Shown here one piece after another: positions 28,691 through 36,731 of a DNA stretch of 64,000 nucleotides; position 1 is the stretch's first letter; each line of letters opens with the position of its first letter. A program made the position numbers and the translations under genes. The notes beneath the pieces were generated by a model. That model was not told the origin of the DNA and did no database searches. It saw only the letters and a program-made list of their open reading frames with translations. The DNA comes from Myxococcus stipitatus (GTDB taxonomy: Bacteria > Myxococcota > Myxococcia > Myxococcales > Myxococcaceae), in assembly GCF_038561935.1 (NCBI RefSeq), contig NZ_CP102770.1, positions 5,766,001-5,830,000 on the forward strand, given 5' to 3'.

Positions 28691-29221
28691 GTGCTGTCCG
28701 TCCAGGAACTGCGTGCCCTCGCCACGTCTCTGTCCGCCAAGGACTTCGAGCGGCAATTGGGGCCCTTCGCCCTCATCCAGCGTCCCCCCTCGGAGGCCTC
28801 GGCCGCGGTGCTCGCGCCCACGCGCATGGCGGACCCGGAGGACATCGGCCTGGGCATGATGTCGCTCCTGTTTGAATTCGAACACCTGCGCGTCGCCACG
28901 CTCCCGCCCCTCCATGCGACGGACCGCCTGCGCATCGGCCGACGCATGGACTGCGACCTGGTCATCGACGACGCGTCCGTCTCCAAGCTGCACGCGGAGC
29001 TGCGCTGGAGCGAGGCCGACCACCGCTGCACCGTGCAGGACCTGGGCTCCACCAACGGCACCTTCCTCAACGCCGGCACCCTGGGACAGCGCGAGGCTAC
29101 GCTGCGCGACGGCGACATCCTCAGCTTCGGAAACGTCCAGTACTGGTACCTGGAGGCGAAGACGCTGCATGAGCGCCTGCGAGCGGGCGAGGCCACCGGC
29201 CTGGGCTCGCGCAGCGGCTAG
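28691..29221 (+). CDS. FHA domain protein
   Basis: A 176-residue soluble protein with a C-terminal forkhead-associated domain: RIGRRMDCDLVIDDASVSKLHAEL (about 83-106) and DLGSTNGTFLN (about 117-127), which bind phosphothreonine peptides. The N-terminal 80 residues are not recognised. The start is GTG at 28691 without a strong ribosome-binding site. Myxobacteria encode many FHA proteins that read Ser/Thr-kinase signals; no kinase gene is adjacent here. Confidence 0.85.
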   Translation: MLSVQELRALATSLSAKDFERQLGPFALIQRPPSEASAAVLAPTRMADPEDIGLGMMSLLFEFEHLRVATLPPLHATDRLRIGRRMDCDLVIDDASVSKLHAELRWSEADHRCTVQDLGSTNGTFLNAGTLGQREATLRDGDILSFGNVQYWYLEAKTLHERLRAGEATGLGSRSG

Positions 29222-29275
29222 TCCTCGCCTCATCCCCGTGCCCATGGATAGGTTGCGCCCAGGAGCCAGGACACC

Positions 29276-29680
29276 ATGACGCAGAGCCCTCGCGACGAGC
29301 GCGACTACTTCGAACGCATCTACACCGCCGTCGAGCAGGTGCCCTGGGGCAAGGTGGCCACCTACGGCGACATCGCGACCCTCGTCGGCGACGGCTGCGA
29401 TGCCCGCGTCGTGGGTCATGCACTCGGCGCCCTAGGTGCTCGCTCCGCCACCGTGCCGTGGCAGCGCATCATCAACCGCACGGGCGGCATCAGCCTCACC
29501 GGGCATGGGCAGCGCGAGCGGCTCGAAGCGGAGGGTGTGACGTTCGACGAGCGCGGCAACGCGCGGATGGACGCGCACCACTGGAGCGGCCCCAGCGAGG
29601 CGTGGGCTCGCGCGAATGGCTTCCAGACGCTGCCGCGCACCGCCGAGAAACCGGCCTCCGCGCAGCTTCAGCTGTTCTGA
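29276..29680 (+). CDS. Alkyltransferase-like (ATL) DNA-repair protein
   Basis: A 134-residue relative of the MGMT DNA-binding domain (FERIYTAVEQVPWGKVATYGDIA, then VVGHALGAL). In true O6-alkylguanine transferases the active site is PCHR; here it reads PWQRIINR with Trp at residue 62, so the methyl-accepting Cys is missing. This is the hallmark of ATL proteins, which bind O6-alkylguanine and hand the lesion to nucleotide-excision repair. ATG at 29276 follows AGGAGCCAGGAC. It lies 55 bp after the FHA gene. Confidence 0.88.
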   Translation: MTQSPRDERDYFERIYTAVEQVPWGKVATYGDIATLVGDGCDARVVGHALGALGARSATVPWQRIINRTGGISLTGHGQRERLEAEGVTFDERGNARMDAHHWSGPSEAWARANGFQTLPRTAEKPASAQLQLF

Positions 29681-29778
29681 CACGTCACATCCTGCACCAA
29701 GGGCTCGGCCTCCCGGCTGCTTGCCTGCGGGAATAGACGCGCGAGAGTCGGGCTCTTGCCCTCGGGCCGGATTCCGCC

Positions 29779-30324
29779 ATGTCGCTCGCGCTATTCCGCT
29801 GGAGTGTCGTCCTGTTGTTGTGCCTGTTCACCTCGGCCGCGGTCGCGGGGGAGGTGCGCACCCGGAAGAACAAGGCGAAGGCCCCCAAGCTGGTGAGCCT
29901 CGAGGGAGGACACCAGCTCCACCGCGACACCGCGACGGCGTTCCAGCGCATGGCCCTGGATGCGGCGAAACACGGCGTCGTGCTGACGGTCACCAGCGGC
30001 TATCGCTCCCCGCATGAGCAGCGGTGGCTCTACGAGCAGTACCGGCAAGGCAGCGGCAACAAGGCCGCGCGGCCCGGCCAGTCGAAGCACCAATTGGGCA
30101 TCGCGGTGGACCTCATCGTGGGCAAGCGCACATCCAAGCGATACCGCTGGCTCACGGCCAATGCCTGTCGCTTCGGCTTCCGCCGCACGGTGCGCTCGGA
30201 GCCGTGGCATTGGGAGTACCACCCTCGGAGCACCTTCCCTCCCGTGGCTGGCTTCAACTGCCTGGGACGCAAGACGCGCCCGCCCGAGCCTCCCACGTCC
30301 GTGGCCACGCAGGACCCGAGCTGA
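29779..30324 (+). CDS. Exported M15B (VanY/DdcY-type) D,D-carboxypeptidase
   Basis: A 181-residue periplasmic zinc peptidase that trims the terminal D-Ala of peptidoglycan stems or digests them. Signal peptide: SLALFRWSVVLLLCLFTSAAVAG. Family motifs are SGYRSPHEQ (73-81), SKHQLGIAVD with ligands H104 and D111, and EPWHWEY with catalytic E141 and ligand H144. All catalytic residues are present. It stands just before the DUF692 operon but is separated from it by a hairpin, so joint expression is doubtful. Confidence 0.9.
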   Translation: MSLALFRWSVVLLLCLFTSAAVAGEVRTRKNKAKAPKLVSLEGGHQLHRDTATAFQRMALDAAKHGVVLTVTSGYRSPHEQRWLYEQYRQGSGNKAARPGQSKHQLGIAVDLIVGKRTSKRYRWLTANACRFGFRRTVRSEPWHWEYHPRSTFPPVAGFNCLGRKTRPPEPPTSVATQDPS

Positions 30325-30331
30325 GTCACCC

Positions 30332-30348
30332 GCGCCCCATGCGGGCGC
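30332..30348. terminator. Small hairpin after the M15 peptidase gene
   Basis: GCGCCC (30332-30337) and GGGCGC (30343-30348) form a six-pair stem with a 5-nt loop, seven bases after the stop codon. It is short and lacks a T-run, so it is only a weak terminator candidate. Confidence 0.35.
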
Positions 30349-30352
30349 TCAC

Positions 30353-30372
30353 GACGTCACGAAGACGTCACG
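30353..30372. promoter_or_regulatory. Direct repeat GACGTCACG upstream of the DUF692 operon
   Basis: GACGTCACG occurs at 30353-30361 and again at 30364-30372, an 11-bp period equal to one DNA turn. It is 53 bp before the GTG start of the membrane protein, about where an activator or repressor would bind. No convincing sigma-70 hexamers are visible nearby. A role as an operator is inferred from position and spacing only. Confidence 0.4.
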
Positions 30373-30424
30373 GGCTCGGACTATCGTCTCCTTCCGGGCC
30401 CCGTTCATGGGTGGGGGAACTCTC

Positions 30425-31375
30425 GTGGAGGTCGGCGCGCTGAATCCATTGGATTGGACAGGTCCGCAGTTCCTCAGGGTGTACGTCGTGCTGTTCGTGA
30501 TGGCCCTCGTCATGGGCATCGCGCTTCGCCGCATGCTGCGGGGCCCTGGCGGCCCCTCCCGACGCGCGCACGAGTCGCTCGACCCGTATGACGTCGCGCT
30601 GTTGTCGGGTCCGAAGGAAGTCGTCCACACCACCCTCGCCCGGCTCCTGCACGAGCGCGTGATTCGCATGGACGGCACGAACATCGAGCCCACCGGAAAG
30701 CACCCCAACCTCCGCTCCCCCATCGAGCGCGCCGCCTACAGCGCGGTCTCGGGCCAGTCCATGAGCCTCGCGGAGCTGCACGCCCGAGCCGAGCCCGCCA
30801 TCGAGCAGCTCAAGGAGCCGCTCATCCAGCAGGGCTTGCTGGTCGACGCCCCTCGGGCCCGCCTCGCACGGTGGCTGCCTCCGCTCCTGGGGCTGGTGCT
30901 GCTGGTCCTGGGGCTGGCCAAGATGGTCGTGGGCCTGTCGCGAGACAAGCCCGTGGGCATCCTCGTCCTCTTCAGCATCTTCACGTGCATCGCCGTCTAC
31001 ATGCTCTCCCGGAGGACCTGGCGCACCCGCCTGGGCGATGAGGTCCTGTGGACCCTGCGCACGGAGCAGCAAGCGCTGCGAGTCACCGCGCGCAGCGCGA
31101 AGTCCTCGGAGGTGATGAACAGCCATGACCTCGCCCTCGCGGTCGCCCTCTTCGGTCTCGGCGCCATCACCTTGACGGACTTCGAGCTGCTGCGCCGGCA
31201 GATTGCCCCCGAGGTCTCCAGCGGCGGTGACTCCAGCTCCAGCAGCGGGGGCTGCGGTGGAGGGAGCAGCGGGTGCTCGGGCGGCAGCAGCGACAGCGGA
31301 GGGAGCAGCAGCTGCGGCAGCAGTAGCAGCTGCGGAGGCGGCGGCTGCGGCGGTTGTGGTGGAGGTGGTGATTGA
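30425..31375 (+). CDS. TIGR04222-type membrane protein with a Cys/Gly/Ser-rich tail (putative modification substrate)
   Basis: A 316-residue protein. It opens with NPLDWTGPQFL, the typical N-terminus of the TIGR04222 domain, followed by a TM helix (VYVVLFVMALVMGIAL), a cytoplasmic part of about 130 residues with DVALLSGP, and two close TM helices (LLGLVLLVLGLAKMVVGL, GILVLFSIFTCIAVYML). A further soluble part of about 60 residues precedes the last 54 residues, which are Gly/Ser with six Cys at 277, 284, 297, 303, 308 and 311 (GGCGGG, SGCSGG, SSCGSS, SSCGGGGCGGC). GTG at 30425 is preferred because GGGGGA lies about six bases upstream and the protein then starts near the conserved NPLD; ATG at 30407 is possible. 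Its stop overlaps the DUF692 start. Confidence 0.82.
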   Translation: MEVGALNPLDWTGPQFLRVYVVLFVMALVMGIALRRMLRGPGGPSRRAHESLDPYDVALLSGPKEVVHTTLARLLHERVIRMDGTNIEPTGKHPNLRSPIERAAYSAVSGQSMSLAELHARAEPAIEQLKEPLIQQGLLVDAPRARLARWLPPLLGLVLLVLGLAKMVVGLSRDKPVGILVLFSIFTCIAVYMLSRRTWRTRLGDEVLWTLRTEQQALRVTARSAKSSEVMNSHDLALAVALFGLGAITLTDFELLRRQIAPEVSSGGDSSSSSGGCGGGSSGCSGGSSDSGGSSSCGSSSSCGGGGCGGCGGGGD

Positions 31376-32217
31376 GCGCGGCGGCGCTCCAGGGCGTGGG
31401 CATCGGCTGGCGAAGGGAGCTCGCGCTGTTCATCGACCGGATGCCCTCCCCCGGCTTCGTGGAGGTCCTCGCCGAGCACCTTTCCCCCTCGGGCCCCATC
31501 CCCGAGCCCCTGGTGCGACTTCGCAAGCGCGGGGTCCCGCTGGTGTTGCATTCCGTCTCACTGGGCCTCGGCGCCGCGGAGCCGCCCTCCTCCGAGCGGC
31601 TCTCCTGGCTCGCGCGACAGGCGGAGCAGCTGGGCGCGGTCTGTATCAGCGAGCACCTGGCCTTCGTCCGCGCGGGAGGCATTGAGTCAGGCCATCTGCT
31701 GCCAATCCCTCGCACCACGGATGCGCTGGAGGTGTTGACGGAGAATGTTTCACGGGCCCAAGCCGCGCTGCCCGTCCCGCTCGCGCTGGAGAACGTGGCC
31801 TCGCTGTTCGAGTGGCCCGACGCGGCCTTCACCGAGGCGGAGTTTCTGCGAGAGGTGCTCGCGCGAACCAGCGCCTCCCTGCTGCTCGACGTGGCGAACC
31901 TCCACGCACACACGCTCAACCATGGCACGGACGCAGACGCGGTCCTGGCATCGGTGCCGCGTGAGCGATTGGCCTATGTGCATGTGGCCGGTGGCATCCA
32001 ACACGGCGGCCTGTATCACGACACGCACGCGCACCCGGTGCCGGATGGGCCCATGGCCCTGTTGGAGCGACTGGCGCGGAGGCTTGGCCCGGTGCCGGTG
32101 ATGCTCGAGCGGGATGACCGCTTTCCATCCGAGACGGAGCTGTCCGCGGAGCTCGCCGAGATGTCCCGCGCGCTCGAGCGGGGTGCCGCACGTGAGCACG
32201 CGGAGGCGCACGGATGA
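31372..32217 (+). CDS. DUF692 / MNIO-type multinuclear iron oxidative enzyme
   Basis: A 281-residue TIM-barrel protein of the family that includes MbnB, TglH and BufB, which oxidise Cys residues of ribosomal peptides using two or three iron atoms. The expected ligands are in order: E35 (EVLAEH), H60 (LHSVSLGLG), E94/H95 (ISEHLAF), E140-N141 (LALENVASL), D173/N176/H178 (LLDVANLHAH), H204 (YVHVAGG), D217/H219 (HDTHAHP) and E246 (MLERDD). The start is TTG at 31372, overlapping the previous TGA as TTGA, with GGAGG six bases upstream. It ends in an ATGA overlap with the next gene. Modification of the neighbour's Cys tail is inferred from family and operon. Confidence 0.9.
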   Translation: MSAAALQGVGIGWRRELALFIDRMPSPGFVEVLAEHLSPSGPIPEPLVRLRKRGVPLVLHSVSLGLGAAEPPSSERLSWLARQAEQLGAVCISEHLAFVRAGGIESGHLLPIPRTTDALEVLTENVSRAQAALPVPLALENVASLFEWPDAAFTEAEFLREVLARTSASLLLDVANLHAHTLNHGTDADAVLASVPRERLAYVHVAGGIQHGGLYHDTHAHPVPDGPMALLERLARRLGPVPVMLERDDRFPSETELSAELAEMSRALERGAAREHAEAHG

Positions 32218-32684
32218 GCGCGCGCGAGCGGCTGGCCCTGGCCCAGGCGGAGCTGGTGCGGGCGCTCGGCGTCGGTGGCCCCGTGCCCGCGGGCTTTGAT
32301 ACAGCCCGCGTCCAGGCCGCGGCCCAGGCCTTGATTCACAAGCGGCGCCGCGCCGTGGAGAACACCTGGCCCAACCTCGCCTCGGCCCTGGGTCCTGACT
32401 TCGCTCGCCACTTCGACGCCTGGGCTCGAACCTACCCCATGTGCGTGGAACCGGACCCACGCGCGGAGGGGCGACGCTTCGCTGAAACACTCCGCGGACA
32501 AGGCCTCCTCCCCGCATCGGTTTCCGGGGTCCTGCTCGACTTCGATGCACGGTGGAACTGGATAGCTACAGGAGAAGCGGTGCGACGCCGTGGATTCGCG
32601 CTCGTCATCCGGCGAGACACCTTCACGCGACGATGGCAAGTGGCCCTGAGGCTCCCCGGCGGGCGAGTGATGCGGTGGGTCTGA
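32214..32684 (+). CDS. SCO6045-like partner protein of the DUF692 enzyme
   Basis: A 156-residue soluble protein starting at the ATGA overlap with DUF692. The middle contains ALIHKRRRAVENTWPNLAS and LGPDFARHFDAWARTYP, resembling the C-terminal domain named after Streptomyces SCO6045 and, more distantly, the DUF2063 partners that recognise precursor peptides for MNIO enzymes. The N-terminal 25 residues are a short helix. It is therefore proposed as the substrate-recognition or scaffold subunit. The assignment rests on remembered family resemblance plus context. Confidence 0.7.
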   Translation: MSARERLALAQAELVRALGVGGPVPAGFDTARVQAAAQALIHKRRRAVENTWPNLASALGPDFARHFDAWARTYPMCVEPDPRAEGRRFAETLRGQGLLPASVSGVLLDFDARWNWIATGEAVRRRGFALVIRRDTFTRRWQVALRLPGGRVMRWV

Positions 32685-32763
32685 CCGCACATCTCCGATG
32701 AGGGCATGATTCCAGGTCGCATCTCGATTACCGTTATCGCTTCTCTTCGAGCCGAGGGGGCGC

Positions 32764-35115
32764 ATGCTCGTCGTGCCATCCATCCTGGATGCGGTCACCG
32801 TTCACGCGGAGGGGGCGCTGTGTACACGCATCGCCACCCTGCGACTGGTGGAGAACCGCGTTCCAACCGAAGTCCAGCTCAACGGTCTTCCCCTGTCGCT
32901 GCGTGCCGGAACCCTCCGAGCCAGCGTGAGACAAGGACCACCCGGTCTCACCGTCCGCGCCATCCGCCCGACCTACGACGTCCAGCTTCCCCCTGAAGTC
33001 GACGTGCCCAGCGAGCACCAGGCACTGGAGGCGGCCCGCGCGCGCGTCTCGGATGTGACAACGCGGCTGGACGGACTCCAGCGCGAGCTCCAAGCCATTG
33101 GCGCGCTCAAGCCCACGTTCGCCCCGAAGAACAAGGAGCACTATCAGCCGCACGAGGCGCCGCTGGCCGCCATGCTGACGCTGACGTCCTTCGTGGACTC
33201 GGAGCTGGCGGCCCTGCACTCGCGCCGTCTGGAATTGGAGCGAGACCTGCGCGACGCGGAGGCCGACGTGCGGCTGCGACGCCAGCGCCTGCACGAGGCC
33301 TCCAGTGCCGTGCGCGGTGAGCGGGCCCGGGTGTATCGCGCCGCCGTGCTCACCTTGTCTGGGACACCCTGGCCCCGCGAGACACCCGCGCTCATCGCCC
33401 TGGAGTACGCCGTGCCGGGCGCGCGCTGGGTTCCCACGTATGACCTGCACCTGCCCAGGACGCTGGAGGAAGGCACGCTGCGCATGCGCGCCTCCATCAT
33501 CCAGCGCACCGGCGAGGACTGGTCCGGCGTGAAGCTCGCCGTGTCCACCGCCGCGCTGGACCGCAGGGCGGAGGTCCCCGAGCTCAAGGCCCTGCGCATC
33601 GGACGCCGGCAACCCGCGCCGCCTCGCTCCGGTTGGCGCGAGCCGCCCCCGGGACTGGATGAGCTCTTCGCCGGCTACGACTCCTTCCGCCCATTGCCCG
33701 CGGCCAAGAGCCAGCCCCTCAACGGCCCCGGAGCCGCCCCGTACCAGGCCGCCATCGGCGGCGTGCTCCAGCAGGAAGGCGCGGCGGCCCCGGAGCTGGC
33801 GATACCGCTCGGGGAGGCCGCTTCTGGCGGCGCGCCTCCAGCGAAGAAGAAGTCCCGGCTCCATCGGGACCTCGACGGGGTGGGCGCACCCGCGCCCGCG
33901 ATGGCCGCGCCCGGTGGCCCCGCCCCCGCGTCTCCGCCGCGCTCCGTGTCTCGACCCTCGGCCGCGGCCCCCCTGGCCGCGAAGCCCTCGCAGAACCGGG
34001 CCCGCATGGAGCCAGAGGACATGCCCGCACGGAGCCGCGCGCGTGTCGCCCGAGGAGGAGCCCGGTCCCCGAAGCAGGACGACGGCCTGGACGACGATGA
34101 CATGGCGAAGGAGAGCCTGTACCTCGACGAGCCCATGACGGAGGACCTCGCCCCGGAGCCCGAGCCGGAGGATGGGTTCGGTGGCTCGGCCGAGAAGCCG
34201 GGCGCGATGTCGCGCCTCGAGCCCGCCGACCAGTGGCTGGACTACGAGCGGCTGTCCCTGGGCCCCGCGGATGGAGAGTCCTCCGCGCGTGGTCGGCTGC
34301 ACCCTCGCCCCAGCCACGTCACGCGCGAGGTGATGGCCCTGTCGGCCATCCAGGTCCAGGTCAACGTCGTCTCCTTCATGGCCGTGTGTGAGCGGGAGGT
34401 GGCCAGCCTCTGGCGCGTCCCCGCCCCCGCGTGGACCGTTTCTCCGCGCGAGTCGGCGATGCACTTCGATGCGCGGTTCGACGTGGAGACCCGCGCGGAC
34501 GTGCCCTCCGATGGGACATGGCACACGCTGCCTGTCCTCTCCGTCCCCGTGGGGTTGTCGCCCGAGTACGTCTGCGTGCCGTCCGTGGAGCCTCGCGCGT
34601 TCCGCACGGTGCGCGTGGAGAACCGGACGCCCTACCCGCTCCTCGCGGGCCCGGTGGACGTCACGCTGGGCGACGAGTTCCTGATGACGTCACCGCTGCC
34701 CACCATGCCTCCGGGCTCGACGCAGCGCCTGGGCCTGGGTGTCGAGGAGTCCATCAAGGTCGCGCGCAACACGCGCTTCGACGAAGCCTCCGGCGGCATC
34801 TTCGGTGGCGCGACGATGCTCACGCACCATGTCTCGGTGGAGCTGGCCAACCGGCTCACCAATCGCATCCTCATCGAGGTGTGCGAGCGCGTGCCCGCGG
34901 TGCCCTCGAACTACGAGAAGGACATCAAGGTGGAGGAGATGGAGGTGGCGCCGCACTGGCAGAAGCGCACGCCGCTGCCGGGAGAAGTCCCCGTGGAGGG
35001 CGAGCGCGCGTGGCGCGTGGTGCTCCAGCCCGGTGAAGCCCAGACGCTCAAGGCCACATGGACCGTGAAGATTCCCGCCAGCAAGATGCTGGGCGGCGGA
35101 AACAGGAGGACCTGA
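32764..35115 (+). CDS. DUF4139 domain protein (first of two), with a long Pro/Ala-rich insert
   Basis: A 783-residue protein of the mucoidy-inhibitor (MuiA/DUF4139) type. Residues 1-90 form the DUF4140-like N-terminus, and 90-180 is a coiled coil (EAARARVSDVTTRLDGLQRE). The DUF4139 beta-rich region starts at about 205 (LEYAVPGARWVPTYDLHLP) and resumes after about 500 (FRTVRVENRTPYPLLAGPVDV), interrupted by a roughly 200-residue low-complexity insert. No signal peptide is evident. The start is ATG at 32764 with a GAGGGGG box. Its stop overlaps the next start (TGATG). Members of this family have no known biochemical activity. Confidence 0.85.
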   Translation: MLVVPSILDAVTVHAEGALCTRIATLRLVENRVPTEVQLNGLPLSLRAGTLRASVRQGPPGLTVRAIRPTYDVQLPPEVDVPSEHQALEAARARVSDVTTRLDGLQRELQAIGALKPTFAPKNKEHYQPHEAPLAAMLTLTSFVDSELAALHSRRLELERDLRDAEADVRLRRQRLHEASSAVRGERARVYRAAVLTLSGTPWPRETPALIALEYAVPGARWVPTYDLHLPRTLEEGTLRMRASIIQRTGEDWSGVKLAVSTAALDRRAEVPELKALRIGRRQPAPPRSGWREPPPGLDELFAGYDSFRPLPAAKSQPLNGPGAAPYQAAIGGVLQQEGAAAPELAIPLGEAASGGAPPAKKKSRLHRDLDGVGAPAPAMAAPGGPAPASPPRSVSRPSAAAPLAAKPSQNRARMEPEDMPARSRARVARGGARSPKQDDGLDDDDMAKESLYLDEPMTEDLAPEPEPEDGFGGSAEKPGAMSRLEPADQWLDYERLSLGPADGESSARGRLHPRPSHVTREVMALSAIQVQVNVVSFMAVCEREVASLWRVPAPAWTVSPRESAMHFDARFDVETRADVPSDGTWHTLPVLSVPVGLSPEYVCVPSVEPRAFRTVRVENRTPYPLLAGPVDVTLGDEFLMTSPLPTMPPGSTQRLGLGVEESIKVARNTRFDEASGGIFGGATMLTHHVSVELANRLTNRILIEVCERVPAVPSNYEKDIKVEEMEVAPHWQKRTPLPGEVPVEGERAWRVVLQPGEAQTLKATWTVKIPASKMLGGGNRRT

Positions 35116-36677
35116 TGAGCACGCCCTTCACCCTGCCGGTGGTCAAGGTCACCCTCCTGGAAGACCGCGCCCTCGTCGAGCGCCGAGGCGAGGTTCCCCT
35201 GGTCCCGGGCGCCCAGCGTCTGGTCATCTCCGGGCTGTCCCCCCTGGCCGTGGACCGCTCGCTCCAGGCGAAGCTCGCCGGAGGCACCGTGTCCCAGGCC
35301 CGCGTGCGCCGCGCGCGGAAGCCCGAGCCGCCCGAGGCCCTGCGCGAGCACACCACCCGACTGGACCAGCGGGTGGCGGACCTGGAGCAGGAGGAACGCC
35401 AGCGCAGCTCGGATGTGAATCGGCTGACGGCTCGACAGGACCTGCTGACGACCGCGCACGCGGATGTCTACCGCGCCATCTCCGAGCAGGCCGGCGGAGG
35501 TCTGTCGCGGGCCGAGACGTGGAAGCAACAGCTCGACTCCGTGCGCCAGGAGCTGGAGACCACCGGCGAGGCACTGCGAATGGCACAGCGCGAACATCTC
35601 CGCGTGCAGCAGCAGCTCGAGGAGGCGCGTCGCGCACGCGCCGGGACGCAGCAGGAGGAGGCACGGCTCGACGTCCAGGCGGAGCTGGAGGTGGGGCACC
35701 CCGCGGGCGGCACGGCGCTGCTGTCCGTCACATACCTGGTGCCCTGCGCGGCCTGGCGCCCCGCGTATCGCGCGACGCTGGAGTCGTCGTCCGAGGGGAC
35801 GAACACGACGGTGAGGTTGGAGTGCGAGGCCGTGGTGTGGCAGCGCACGGAGGAGGAGTGGAAGGACGTGGAGCTGGCGTTCTCCACCGCGCGCCCCACG
35901 CTGGGCGCGGCGCCGCCTCGACTGGAACCGGACTGGCTCTTCCTGCGCGACAAGACGGACCGGGAGAAGCAGGTCGTCGAAGTGGCGGTGCGCGAGGAGG
36001 TCATCCAGACGGCGGGCGAAGGTGGCGCGACGAAGCGCGACGAGGGCCTGCCCGGCATGGATGACGGCGGCGAGGCCCTGACCCTCGTGGCGCCTCATCG
36101 AGCCACGGTGCCCTCCGATGGCGAGCCGCACCGCGTCCCCCTGTTCCACTTCACCGCGCCCGCGGCCTCCGAGCTGCTCGTGTGTCCGGAGCTGTCACCG
36201 CTGGTCCATCGGGTGGCGCGCTTCGACAACGTGAGTCCGGCGGTGCTGCTCGCGGGCCCGGTGGACCTGGTCCGGCAGAGTGGTTACGTCGGCCGCTCGC
36301 AGCTTCGCTTCACCGGGAAAGGCGAGCGCGTGCGGCTGGGCTTCGGGAGCGAAGACTCGCTGCGCGTCGCTCGGCAGACGGACCTCCAGGAGGACGTGAG
36401 CCGGCTGACGGGGCGCAAGGTGAAGACGCACCACGTGCGGATGTTCGTCTCCAACATGGGGCCCAAGCCCGCGGCGATGGCGCTCGAGGAGCGACTTCCC
36501 GTCTCCGAGGTGGAGTCCGTGGAGGTGGTGCTCCAGAAGGAAGCCACCCGGCCCGCGCCCACGCGCGTGAGCACGGAGGGCATCGCGCGCTTCGAGCTGA
36601 CCGCGCCTCCGCGCTCCCAGCAGGAGCTGACGCTGGTCTACACGGTGACCAGCTCGTCGAAGGTCGCGGGGCTGTAG
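35115..36677 (+). CDS. DUF4139 domain protein (second of two)
   Basis: A 520-residue paralogue of the preceding protein without the long insert. The same order holds: N-terminal domain (VTLLEDRALVERRGEV, cf. DAVTVHAEGALCTRIAT), coiled coil (about 75-180), then DUF4139 (YLVPCAAWRPAYRATLESS, FDNVSPAVLLAGPVDLV, LRVARQTDLQEDVSRLTGRK). ATG at 35115 shares a base with the upstream TGA (TGATG) and has AGGAGGA five bases upstream, so expression is coupled. The pair may act as a heteromer (inference). Confidence 0.87.
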   Translation: MSTPFTLPVVKVTLLEDRALVERRGEVPLVPGAQRLVISGLSPLAVDRSLQAKLAGGTVSQARVRRARKPEPPEALREHTTRLDQRVADLEQEERQRSSDVNRLTARQDLLTTAHADVYRAISEQAGGGLSRAETWKQQLDSVRQELETTGEALRMAQREHLRVQQQLEEARRARAGTQQEEARLDVQAELEVGHPAGGTALLSVTYLVPCAAWRPAYRATLESSSEGTNTTVRLECEAVVWQRTEEEWKDVELAFSTARPTLGAAPPRLEPDWLFLRDKTDREKQVVEVAVREEVIQTAGEGGATKRDEGLPGMDDGGEALTLVAPHRATVPSDGEPHRVPLFHFTAPAASELLVCPELSPLVHRVARFDNVSPAVLLAGPVDLVRQSGYVGRSQLRFTGKGERVRLGFGSEDSLRVARQTDLQEDVSRLTGRKVKTHHVRMFVSNMGPKPAAMALEERLPVSEVESVEVVLQKEATRPAPTRVSTEGIARFELTAPPRSQQELTLVYTVTSSSKVAGL

Positions 36678-36692
36678 GGTGTCCCGACCTGG

Positions 36693-36723
36693 GTCCCGCC
36701 CGAGAGGCTCCTCCGGGCGGGAC
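36693..36723. terminator. Hairpin between the convergent DUF4139 and transglycosylase genes
   Basis: GTCCCGCCCG (36693-36702) and CGGGCGGGAC (36714-36723) pair perfectly over ten bases, with an 11-nt loop that contains a further GAG/CTC. It sits 16 bp after one stop and 9 bp from the other. Confidence 0.7.
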
Positions 36724-36731
36724 GCGGGCCT

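Noticed and set aside
30014..30424. Extending the TIGR04222 gene 137 codons upstream
   Set aside because: The extension would overlap the M15 peptidase in another frame, and the conserved NPLD N-terminus argues for a start at 30425 or 30407.
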